Shown here: in pieces, positions 57,153 to 64,000 of the stretch
Layout: the number at the start of each line of letters is the position of its first letter
Position numbering within the stretch: position 1 is the first letter of the stretch
From: Clostridia bacterium
Lineage (GTDB): Bacteria > Bacillota > Clostridia > Oscillospirales > Acutalibacteraceae
Direction: 5' to 3'
DNA: 64,000 bases
Assembly: GCA_017481575.1 (NCBI GenBank)
Contig: JAFUPA010000065.1
Coordinates: 1-64,000, forward strand
Position numbers and translations under genes: made by a program
Notes under the pieces: generated by a model
Told to the model about the DNA's origin: nothing
Database searches by the model: none
What the model saw: only the letters and a program-made list of their open reading frames with translations

Positions 57153-59339
57153 ATGCCAATTTCTTTTGACAAAGAGCGACGGATTTTTAAAATTGATTCG
57201 CTGAATTCTACATATGCAATAGGTGTTTTCCGTGGTGAGTTCCTCGTTCACCTTTATTACGGTAAAAAAATTCCTGACACAAATCTTATTCACACAGCAT
57301 TCAGAGGTGGCTTTGCTTCCATTTCTCCGCTGACTGCTTCAACCGCTGATGACGGATATTTTTCAACCGACATTCAGCCGATGGAATATGCCTGCAACGG
57401 CAGCGGTGACTACCGCCTTGCCGCACTTTCTATAAAGGACAGTGAGGGCAGAAGCACAACTGATATAAGATATGTTGACCATAAAATTTACAGCGGTAAG
57501 CCGAAGCTGAAGGACTTGCCTCACACATACTGCAACTCGGATGATGAGGCAGACACACTTGAAATTTATGCTGTTGATAAGTTCACAGGTGCAAAGGTTA
57601 CACTTTGCTACACCGCCTTTAAAAATCATAGCATAATTACGCAAAGTGTCAAGATAGAAAATACGGGTACAGAAGCATTTGAGATAGAAAAAGTTGCAAG
57701 CTGCTGTGTCAATTTCCCGTCAATGAGCTACAATATGGTGAACCTTTACGGCACATGGTTGCGTGAAAGAACAGCACAGACACGTCACCTTGCTCACGGC
57801 ATTCAGTCAATTGCAAGCAAACGAGGCTCTTCAAGCCACAACCACAACCCGTTTGTTGCTCTTGTTGACGACAAGGGCGGCGAGGATTACGGCGACGCTT
57901 TCGGCTTTAACTTTGTTTACAGCGGTAACTTTGCCATAGACATTGAAACCGACTATATGGACTGCACACGTCTTGTTATGGGTATTAACCCCATTGACTT
58001 CACATGGGTGCTTGAACCTGGGGAAGAGTTCCAGGCTCCCGAGGCTGTTATGGCATATTCGGCAAACGGACTTGGCGAAATGAGCCGTACTTTCCACGAT
58101 TTTTACAGCAACAATCTTATCCGTGGCACGTGGAAAAAGAAAAAGCGTCCGCTTCTTATCAACAGCTGGGAGGGCTCGGGCTTCAGCTTTGACGATGAAA
58201 CACTCGTCCGTTATGCACGTCAGGCAAAGGAACTCGGTTGCGAGCTTCTTGTTATGGACGACGGCTGGTTCGGTGTGCGTAACAGCGACAATTGCTCGCT
58301 CGGTGACTGGTACGTTAATGAAAAGAAGCTCAACGGCCCTCTTTCAAAGCTGATTGAAAGAGTTAACGCAGAGGGAATGGAATTCGGCATCTGGTTTGAG
58401 CCGGAAATGATTTCCCCCGACTCGGACATTTACAGAGCGCATCCCGACTGGTGTGTTCACGTTGAGGGACGTGACATTTCCCCGGGCAGACAGCAGTATG
58501 TTATCGACATGACAAGACAGGACGTGCGTGACAACATCTTTAACCAGATGTATGACGTGCTTTCAAAGAACAACATTGCTTACCTTAAATGGGACTATAA
58601 CCGTCCGATTTCCGAGCCGGCATCAATGAGCCTTGACAAGAAGCACCAGAAGGAGTTTTTCCACCGCTTCATCCTCGGTACTTATGAGCTTATGGACAGG
58701 ATTACATCAGCTTTCCCGAACATTCTTTTTGAAAGCTGTGCAGGCGGCGGCGGACGTTACGACCCCGGTATGCTTTACTATATGCCGCAGACCTGGTGTT
58801 CGGACAACACAGACCCGATTGAGCGTTTGCGTATTCAGTTCGGCACATCCATGTGCTACCCTGCTTCAAGTATGGGCGCACACGTTTCTGCTTGCAAGCG
58901 TACAGGACTTGAAACAAAGGCGGCTGTTGCACTTTGGGGTACATTCGGATATGAGCTTGACCCGAAGCACCTTACCGAAGAGGATAAGGAAATCGTTAAA
59001 AAGACATCTGCCCTTTATCACAAGTATTATGACCTTACCCACTACGGTGACCTTTACAGAATTATTGCTCCGACAGAGGACGAATTCAAGTGTGCATGGT
59101 CGTTTGTTGCAAAGGACAAGAGCGAGACCTTGCTGACCGTTATTATCAAAAACAGAACACCACACAATTTCCTTAACGTTCGCCTTAAGGGTCTTGATGA
59201 AAACAAGATGTACCAAAACGAGGCTGACGGTGAAATCTATTCGGGTGCTCTGCTTATGAACGCAGGTATTAACCTCACGTTGGGCGGCGACATCAACGGC
59301 GGAATGAACTTTATGGTTTATTTTAAGGAAGTAAAATAA
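57153..59339 (+). CDS. GH36 alpha-galactosidase
   Basis: 728 residues with the full GH36 layout: an N-terminal beta-sandwich (to ~320), then the catalytic barrel. Motifs include LINSWEGSGFSFDDE and LLVMDDGWFG. The nucleophile is in YLKWDYNRP, the region SCAGGGGRYDPGM follows, and the acid/base Asp is in WCSDNTDPIERL. A small C-terminal beta domain ends it. It removes terminal alpha-galactose from raffinose-family sugars or galactomannan. No signal peptide, so it acts in the cytoplasm on imported sugars. AAAGGA precedes ATG 57153. No transporter is adjacent. Confidence 0.95.
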   Translation: MPISFDKERRIFKIDSLNSTYAIGVFRGEFLVHLYYGKKIPDTNLIHTAFRGGFASISPLTASTADDGYFSTDIQPMEYACNGSGDYRLAALSIKDSEGRSTTDIRYVDHKIYSGKPKLKDLPHTYCNSDDEADTLEIYAVDKFTGAKVTLCYTAFKNHSIITQSVKIENTGTEAFEIEKVASCCVNFPSMSYNMVNLYGTWLRERTAQTRHLAHGIQSIASKRGSSSHNHNPFVALVDDKGGEDYGDAFGFNFVYSGNFAIDIETDYMDCTRLVMGINPIDFTWVLEPGEEFQAPEAVMAYSANGLGEMSRTFHDFYSNNLIRGTWKKKKRPLLINSWEGSGFSFDDETLVRYARQAKELGCELLVMDDGWFGVRNSDNCSLGDWYVNEKKLNGPLSKLIERVNAEGMEFGIWFEPEMISPDSDIYRAHPDWCVHVEGRDISPGRQQYVIDMTRQDVRDNIFNQMYDVLSKNNIAYLKWDYNRPISEPASMSLDKKHQKEFFHRFILGTYELMDRITSAFPNILFESCAGGGGRYDPGMLYYMPQTWCSDNTDPIERLRIQFGTSMCYPASSMGAHVSACKRTGLETKAAVALWGTFGYELDPKHLTEEDKEIVKKTSALYHKYYDLTHYGDLYRIIAPTEDEFKCAWSFVAKDKSETLLTVIIKNRTPHNFLNVRLKGLDENKMYQNEADGEIYSGALLMNAGINLTLGGDINGGMNFMVYFKEVK

Positions 59340-59353
59340 GTATTAAAATTGAT

Positions 59354-59398
59354 TAAGACCGAGGCTTTAAAACCTCGGTCTTATTGTTTTGTTTTTTA
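59354..59398. terminator. Bidirectional terminator
   Basis: TAAGACCGAGG (59354-59364) pairs with CCTCGGTCTTA (59373-59383), followed by a T-rich tract up to the stop of the convergent foldase gene. Confidence 0.9.
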
Positions 59399-61099
59399 TT
59401 AGTAGCTTGTAGATGTTGATGTCTGTGAAAGGAGCATCATAATCTTGTCAACCATTTTATTCTCTGCGTACTCAAGACGGCGAGGACCAAAGCCTACCTC
59501 GTAAGTATCAGATGCAAGAAGCTCGGCTGCTTCTGTTTCAAAGTCTGCCGATGCCTTCTCTGCACGGATTGTCACATCGTAATATGTGCCATCCTTGCTT
59601 TCGAAGTACATTACGTGGTAACCATAATCTGTTTCAACGATTGCGGTGTCACCCTCTACACGTGCGTCATCAAAAATCCAAGCATCAAACTCTGCTACCA
59701 TTGAGCCGGGAAGAACATTCTCGTAGAGACCACCTGTTGACTGTGAACCTGTGTCTTCTGTGAGCTCTGTTGCAAGTGCGCCAAAGCTGTCAGCAGTCTT
59801 GTCGCCCTTCTCCCACTCTGCAAGTGCTGCCTCTGCATCCTTCTTCTTCTGTGCAATTTCGTCCTCAGAAAGTGCCTCACCTGTTTCGCTGTCTGTTGTT
59901 GCGAAGAGGATGTGACGGACGGAAACTGTGTCAACCTGATGCGGAGCCTTTGTAACAAGAATTACATAATATGTGCTGTCGTCAGACATTGTAAACATCT
60001 TCTTTGAGCCTGCAGTTGTTGCATCATCATAGAGCCAATTTGCCATATCTTCTGAAAGGTTGCTTGAAATGTCTGCCTTAAGCTGACCTACAGCCTTTGT
60101 TGAAGCGTCTGCATCATAATCTGCAGTGTCTTTGTTAAGCTCCTGTGCTTTAGCAATGAATGATGCTTCATCTGTTACTGCGGCAAGGAAATCATCTGCA
60201 CTCTTCTTAACTGCTGCATCGGACTCCGCCTGGCGCTTTTCGAGTGCTGCATCGGATTCACCGTCGTTTGCTGTAAGTGTTGCCTTTGCAAATTCATAGT
60301 AACGGAAATCAACTACATCGTATGTATCCTTGTTCTCGTTATAAGTCTTATCGATATCAGCCTGGTCGTAACCCTTTTCAAACTCGCTGATCTTTGCCTG
60401 ATAATACTTTGAAGTGATGGTTTCCATCTTCATAATCTTCTTAAGGAAACGAGCATTCATAAATCCGCCGTAGTTCATACGAAGGTACGCATTGAGTGAA
60501 TACTTCGGCTTCTCTGAACCGTCGGAGGTTGTTGTTGACTTTGCAGCCTCACGGATCTGGTCAATCTGCTCGTCAATTGCAGCTTCTTCGGCCTCTGTAA
60601 GCTCTGTGTAGCCTGCCTTGATAGCCTCGTTGTAGTAAGCCTTCTGTGTCTTTATGTTGTCGATTGTTGCATCACGGAGATATTCCTCCCAGGAAATCTC
60701 GTTGCCGTCTGCATCCTTTGTGGTTGTTGTCTGCTCGGACGGACGAAGTGATGTATCAAAGCCATAATCCATGCCCATTGAGCTGTACTGTGAAATAAGG
60801 TTTAAGAACTGGCTGTATGTCTGCATATAGTAGTACTCATACTCTGCCATTGAAACCTTCTGGTCTTCACCGACACCGCCGATGCTGATTGTTCTTTCAA
60901 ATGTGCCGTAGTAATTAAACACAAGTGCAACTGCACCCAGAGCGATAGCTGCGGCAAGGACGATTGAGATAATCTTGCTTGCTGCTTTTTTCGCAGTGTT
61001 CTTCTTCTCCATATTTTTGGCGTTCTTTTTTGCAGCCTCCGCTATACGAGCCTTTCGCTCATCACGGTACTGTTCCGCCTTTGACTTTTCATTAGCCAT
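59399..61099 (-). CDS. Membrane-anchored parvulin-type peptidylprolyl isomerase (SurA/PrsA-like foldase)
   Basis: 566 residues: a Lys/Ala-rich cytoplasmic start, one membrane helix (IISIVLAAAIALGAVALVF), and a helical SurA_N-like chaperone part (~90-330). A PpiC rotamase domain (~370-500) shows VSVRHILFATTD, STGGLYENVLPGSMV and VETDYGYHVMYFE. It helps fold exported proteins, analogous to PrsA, but is helix-anchored rather than a lipoprotein. The ORF runs to 61144; AAAAGGA spacing selects ATG 61099. Confidence 0.88.
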   Translation of the reverse strand: MANEKSKAEQYRDERKARIAEAAKKNAKNMEKKNTAKKAASKIISIVLAAAIALGAVALVFNYYGTFERTISIGGVGEDQKVSMAEYEYYYMQTYSQFLNLISQYSSMGMDYGFDTSLRPSEQTTTTKDADGNEISWEEYLRDATIDNIKTQKAYYNEAIKAGYTELTEAEEAAIDEQIDQIREAAKSTTTSDGSEKPKYSLNAYLRMNYGGFMNARFLKKIMKMETITSKYYQAKISEFEKGYDQADIDKTYNENKDTYDVVDFRYYEFAKATLTANDGESDAALEKRQAESDAAVKKSADDFLAAVTDEASFIAKAQELNKDTADYDADASTKAVGQLKADISSNLSEDMANWLYDDATTAGSKKMFTMSDDSTYYVILVTKAPHQVDTVSVRHILFATTDSETGEALSEDEIAQKKKDAEAALAEWEKGDKTADSFGALATELTEDTGSQSTGGLYENVLPGSMVAEFDAWIFDDARVEGDTAIVETDYGYHVMYFESKDGTYYDVTIRAEKASADFETEAAELLASDTYEVGFGPRRLEYAENKMVDKIMMLLSQTSTSTSY

Positions 61100-61153
61100 T
61101 ACATTCATTCCTTTTCTTATGTTTTCGCCGTCAAGGTACGGCATAACACAATT

Positions 61154-61182
61154 ATTTTAAACTATTTGAGAGAGTTTGACAA
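61154..61182 (-). promoter_or_regulatory. Promoter of the foldase gene
   Basis: TTGTCA (61177-61182) and TAAAAT (61154-61159) on the minus strand, 17-bp spacer. Confidence 0.65.
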
Positions 61183-61264
61183 GAGTAAAAGCACAAATTT
61201 TTCGTCGATATTTATCAATTTACAATTTGTTTAAAAATGAATAAAGAAAACCTTTATTAAAAAT

Positions 61265-61303
61265 GCACAAAAAAGACTCTGACTTTTTGGGTCAGAGCCT
61301 TTT
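61265..61303 (-). terminator. Terminator of the NhaC-type antiporter gene
   Basis: GGCTCTGAC and GTCAGAGTC (61291-61299 and 61275-61283) pair with one G-T wobble, followed by T6 on the minus strand. Confidence 0.85.
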
Positions 61304-61316
61304 GGTTTTAATTTAA

Positions 61317-62993
61317 TCAGATATTATCCTTGCCGTACTTTTTAGCAACAATACCCTTCATTATGAAGAGGAATACAACTGTTACAACAACGCCAAGTGC
61401 AAGAGAAATTGCGGCACTCTGTACGAAACCTGCAAAGATATACATTACAAATGAAATACCTGCAACTGTGATTGCGTACGGAAGCTGTGTTGAAACGTGG
61501 TTGAGGTGGTTACACTGACCGCCTGCAGATGACATGATTGTTGTATCTGAAATCGGTGAGCAGTGGTCACCGCAAACTGCACCTGCAAGGCAAGCTGACA
61601 TAGCGATAATCTGGAGCGGGTCTGCCGCATCGAAGATTGTGATAACGATAGGAATGAGGATACCGAATGTGCCCCATGATGTACCTGTTGCAAAAGAGAT
61701 GAAGCAAGCAACAAGGAATACGATTGCAGGAATGAAGCTTGCAAGGCTGTCGGGAACATTGCTCATAACATCGTTAACAAACGGCTTTGCGCCGAGTACG
61801 CCTGTCATATTCTTAAGTGCTGTTGCGAATGTAAGAATAAGAATAGCGGGAACCATTGCGATGAAGCCCTTGGGAATAGCTTCCATAGCTTCCTTTAAAG
61901 TAACAACCTTACGGAGACAGAAGTAAACCATTGTGAAAACAAGAGCAATAAGGCTACCCCACGGGAGACCGACTGTTGCATCTGTGTTTGAGAAAGCATC
62001 TATAAAATTGTAACCGTCAAAAATGCCGCCGTTGTAAACAAGAGCGAATACGCAAGCAACGATGAGAACAATAATGGGAAGAACAAGGTCGATAACCTTA
62101 CCCTTTGCAGAATGTCCTTCGTCAGCAACCTCTACCTTTTCACCTGATGTGTAAAGGTCGCCCTTAAGCTTTGCGTTAACCTCGTGAATTCTCATCGGGC
62201 CGTAATCGAACTTCATAAAGCTCAATGCAATAATGAAAACGAGTGTGAGAAGTGAATAGAAGTTATACGGAATAGCTCTGATGAAAAGTGAAAGTCCTTC
62301 GCCTTCCGGAGCGTAAGAAGCAACTGCTGCTGCCCAAGAAGAGATGGGAGCAATCATACAAACAGGAGCTGCTGTTGCGTCGATGAGGTAAGAGAGCTTT
62401 GCTCTTGAAACCTTTTTGCTGTCTGTAACAGGACGCATAACAGAACCAACTGTGAGGCAGTTGAAATAGTCATCAATAAAGATGAGAACACCCAGAACGA
62501 ATGTAGCGAGCATTGCGCCTGTTCTTGACTTGATGTGCTTTTCAGCCCAATCGCCGAAAGCGGCAGAACCGCCCGACTTATTGATAAGAGCAACAATAAC
62601 GCCAAGAACAACAAGGAAAATGAAGATACCTGCTGTTCCTGAAACCGAAGAAATCAAAGCATCGTTTGTGATAAGGTCCATTGTGCCTGTAAAGCTGAAA
62701 TCTGAACCGAGGATTGCACCGGCAACAATACCGATGAAGAGTGAAGAATAAACTTCCTTTGTGATAAGTGCCAAGCCGATAGCAATAACCGGGGGAACAA
62801 GTGCCCACCAGGATGCTGTTACATTGCCTTCGCCGCCACAGGTTTCGCAAGCAACGTCTTCAACAAGACCTGCGCCGCCGCAATCAACACAGGGTGCTGT
62901 TGCAAGGTGACCGCCGTTCACAGCAGCAAAAGCCATGAGCGCAACGATAGCAACTGCAACTACAGCCAAGACAATTTTCTTTGTTTTTGTCAT
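61317..62993 (-). CDS. NhaC-type Na+/H+ antiporter with N-terminal CxxCxG motifs
   Basis: 558 residues with about twelve membrane helices and the NhaC/YuiF pattern: FVLGVLIFIDDYFNCLTVG (key part IDDYFN), FATGTSWGTFGILIP, and GAVCGDHCSPISDTTIMSSAGG (key part GDHCSPISDT). It exchanges cations, or possibly amino acids, for protons or Na+. Unusual is an insert after the first helix with CVDCGGAG and CETCGGEG, like DnaJ zinc-finger repeats, facing outside or in a loop. GGAGGG before ATG 62993 sets the start. Confidence 0.88.
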   Translation of the reverse strand: MTKTKKIVLAVVAVAIVALMAFAAVNGGHLATAPCVDCGGAGLVEDVACETCGGEGNVTASWWALVPPVIAIGLALITKEVYSSLFIGIVAGAILGSDFSFTGTMDLITNDALISSVSGTAGIFIFLVVLGVIVALINKSGGSAAFGDWAEKHIKSRTGAMLATFVLGVLIFIDDYFNCLTVGSVMRPVTDSKKVSRAKLSYLIDATAAPVCMIAPISSWAAAVASYAPEGEGLSLFIRAIPYNFYSLLTLVFIIALSFMKFDYGPMRIHEVNAKLKGDLYTSGEKVEVADEGHSAKGKVIDLVLPIIVLIVACVFALVYNGGIFDGYNFIDAFSNTDATVGLPWGSLIALVFTMVYFCLRKVVTLKEAMEAIPKGFIAMVPAILILTFATALKNMTGVLGAKPFVNDVMSNVPDSLASFIPAIVFLVACFISFATGTSWGTFGILIPIVITIFDAADPLQIIAMSACLAGAVCGDHCSPISDTTIMSSAGGQCNHLNHVSTQLPYAITVAGISFVMYIFAGFVQSAAISLALGVVVTVVFLFIMKGIVAKKYGKDNI

Positions 62994-63023
62994 TGGAAAT
63001 CCCTCCATAATATTATTAGAAAA

Positions 63024-63052
63024 ATTTTATCATTGACAGAAGTAAAAGTCAA
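63024..63052 (-). promoter_or_regulatory. Promoter of the NhaC-type antiporter gene
   Basis: TTGACT (63047-63052) and TAAAAT (63024-63029) on the minus strand, 17-bp spacer. Confidence 0.7.
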
Positions 63053-63087
63053 CGATTTTAGTTTAAATTAGCCGATATTGCCAAAAA

Positions 63088-63582
63088 TCACTCTTTATTT
63101 TTGACTTTTAATTCACCTTTATGGTTCCATTTAATTTCTTCGGCACGGAAGTATTCGTTGCCGTCGGAGTCGGTATAGACATATTCACGGTCGGTTTGTT
63201 TGAATTCATTTTCCTTGTCATAGACAATGTAGCCGTCCGTATCAATGTAAACACGTTCGGCGATGTACATAATCTTGCTGTCGGTTGAAATGAAGTGGTA
63301 GCGGTCAACCTTGGTTTCGTGGAGGATGAACTCGTTGCCGCTACGGTCGTAGTAGAGGACATTTTCGGCGGCGGTGTAAGTGTTACCCTCACGGTCGTAG
63401 AATTGATTAGCATTTATGTAAAAGACAGAGAATGCCGCCTCGATTGCAATGAACACAGCAAGAAAAGCGGCGATTGCAAGACCTTTCTTTTTTATATCCT
63501 TTTTAAGAATGGATTTGATTATAAACGGGATTGAGATTACGTCAACAACGAGCATAACCGCAACAACGATATACGGATTCAT
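63088..63582 (-). CDS. Small membrane protein with repeated Tyr/Asp beta motifs
   Basis: 164 residues: two membrane helices (YIVVAVMLVVDVISIPFII and GLAIAAFLAVFIAIEAAFSVF), then ~110 exterior residues. That part has several similar short strands of the type YDREGNTY, YDRSGNEF, IDTDGYIVYD and YTDSDGNEYF. The repeats suggest a small beta-propeller or beta-solenoid patch. The function is unknown. GAGGTGA supports ATG 63582 over an upstream in-frame start. Confidence 0.7.
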   Translation of the reverse strand: MNPYIVVAVMLVVDVISIPFIIKSILKKDIKKKGLAIAAFLAVFIAIEAAFSVFYINANQFYDREGNTYTAAENVLYYDRSGNEFILHETKVDRYHFISTDSKIMYIAERVYIDTDGYIVYDKENEFKQTDREYVYTDSDGNEYFRAEEIKWNHKGELKVKNKE

Positions 63583-63679
63583 AAAATCACCTCGGGGATA
63601 TGATAACATAGTCGAGAGGAAAAGGCAAATTTTAATTTGTCGGGGAGATTATCTTCTGCTGTAAACTTGGATTGTGAGG

Positions 63680-63860
63680 AAGCGCCCCTTGTCAGGGGAG
63701 CTGGCTTGCCTTCGGCAAGCCTGAGGGGTAGTCAAGTTTCTCACTATCTCTCCCTCCGTCTTTTGCTTCGCAAAAGACACCGTCTCGGCTGCCGCCTCGG
63801 TCGGCGCTTCTGCTTTGCAGAGGTGTCCACCGGACACCCGCGCCCTCGTCAGATGGAGGC
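63680..63860. repeat. Second hairpin-rich dispersed repeat element
   Basis: Composite palindromes include CCCCTTGTCAGGGG, CTTGCCTTCGGCAAG, CTTTTGCTTCGCAAAAG and GGTGTCC-ACC-GGACACC, with the same TTCG-apex style as the element at 8311-8535. A + strand ORF spans it but shows no protein-like features. Confidence 0.65.
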
Positions 63861-63936
63861 AACGGCTACAATCAGTTTTATCTATATTCAAGACCTCGAC
63901 AAACTCCAATTTATCGAACAAAATTCAATTCACATC

Positions 63937-64000
63937 GTAGGGGAAAATATTATGTTCCCGTAAATTCGCACAAACTACATTTGTGTGTGTAGGGGCGTCT
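63937..64000. repeat. Dispersed repeat fragment at the window edge
   Basis: GTAGGGGAA...TTCCCGTA forms a hairpin near 63938-63962, and GTAGGGGCGTCT at 63989-64000 recurs with one change in the mgtE leader (33109-33120, minus strand). The element continues past the edge. Confidence 0.45.

Noticed and set aside
63637..63963. 108-codon + strand ORF near the right end
   Set aside because: It covers the second repeat element; the codons follow palindromes and there is no ribosome site or protein-like pattern.
1..64000. CRISPR array, tRNA or rRNA genes
   Set aside because: No regularly spaced repeat-spacer pattern and no tRNA/rRNA-like stretches were seen in the intergenic regions by eye; a dedicated scan could still find a missed tRNA.

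Overview
This window looks like chromosome from an anaerobic, spore-forming member of the Clostridia, most like a gut Oscillospiraceae/Ruminococcaceae-type organism. That is an inference from content. Sporulation genes are present (yqfC-yqfD, ylbJ, a GerA/SpoVAF-type germinant receptor subunit), as are a dockerin protein, twin class-B sortases, several glycan-degrading enzymes, AAAGGAGG-type ribosome binding sites and many TTGACA-17-TATAAT-type promoters. I see no rRNA, tRNA or CRISPR array.

Layout. 1-1.1 kb: the 3' part of a large serine recombinase, probably the end of an integrated element. 1.2-8.3 kb: a membrane-bound MerR regulator with a textbook 19-bp-spacer operator-promoter, a secreted SGNH hydrolase with SLH-like repeats, an FMN-binding protein, a secreted metallophosphoesterase, a sigma factor with its membrane partner, a YdcF protein and a zinc-ribbon membrane protein. 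8.3-9.3 kb: a hairpin-rich dispersed repeat, then an XRE regulator divergent from a strongly promoted, highly structured transcript that contains a 27-codon hydrophobic ORF. 9.4-14.3 kb: a secreted esterase and a glycan block (GH110-like, GH43-like and a second beta-helix protein). 14.3-21.6 kb: a small-molecule or peptide locus with free-standing PCP, condensation and adenylation proteins, a heterodimeric ABC exporter, and a 20-residue ORF followed by an attenuator in front of the exporter genes.

21.7-30.2 kb: a + strand operon with a cysteine desulfurase, thiI, cinA, two sortase B genes around an acidic/basic unknown protein, a tail-anchored unknown and a dockerin protein; a PHP-domain secreted protein follows under its own promoter. 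31.6-38.7 kb (- strand): mgtE with a 200-nt leader, two related surface proteins, and a spore operon (transthyretin-like protein, peptidoglycan-binding protein, GerA/SpoVAF). 38.7-42.8 kb: a small exopolysaccharide operon (glycosyltransferase, O-antigen ligase-type polymerase, Wzz/BY-kinase). 42.8-48.3 kb: murD, a zinc ribbon, a DivIVA-like protein, coaD, rsmD, uvrC and an HPr-like protein lacking the active-site His.

48.5-52.2 kb: the conserved ylxM-ffh-rpsP-khpA-rimM-trmD operon, whose leader can form competing hairpins. 52.2-52.35 kb: a cluster of DnaA-box-like sites. 52.3-57.1 kb: glycerate kinase, a small Cys-rich protein, ylbJ, yqfC, yqfD and radC. 57.1-63.6 kb: a GH36 alpha-galactosidase, a membrane-anchored parvulin-type foldase, an NhaC-type antiporter with an N-terminal Cys-rich insert, and a small membrane protein. 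The window ends in more dispersed repeat sequence.

The best candidates for undescribed biology are the XRE/structured-RNA/micropeptide unit (8.6-9.24 kb), the leader-peptide/ABC-exporter/minimal-NRPS locus (14.3-21.6 kb), and several RNA leaders whose hairpins involve ribosome binding sites (mgtE, ylxM, the germination gene and the 38.6 kb spore gene). All start-site choices rest on visible Shine-Dalgarno spacing; family assignments rest on motif recognition without database searches.
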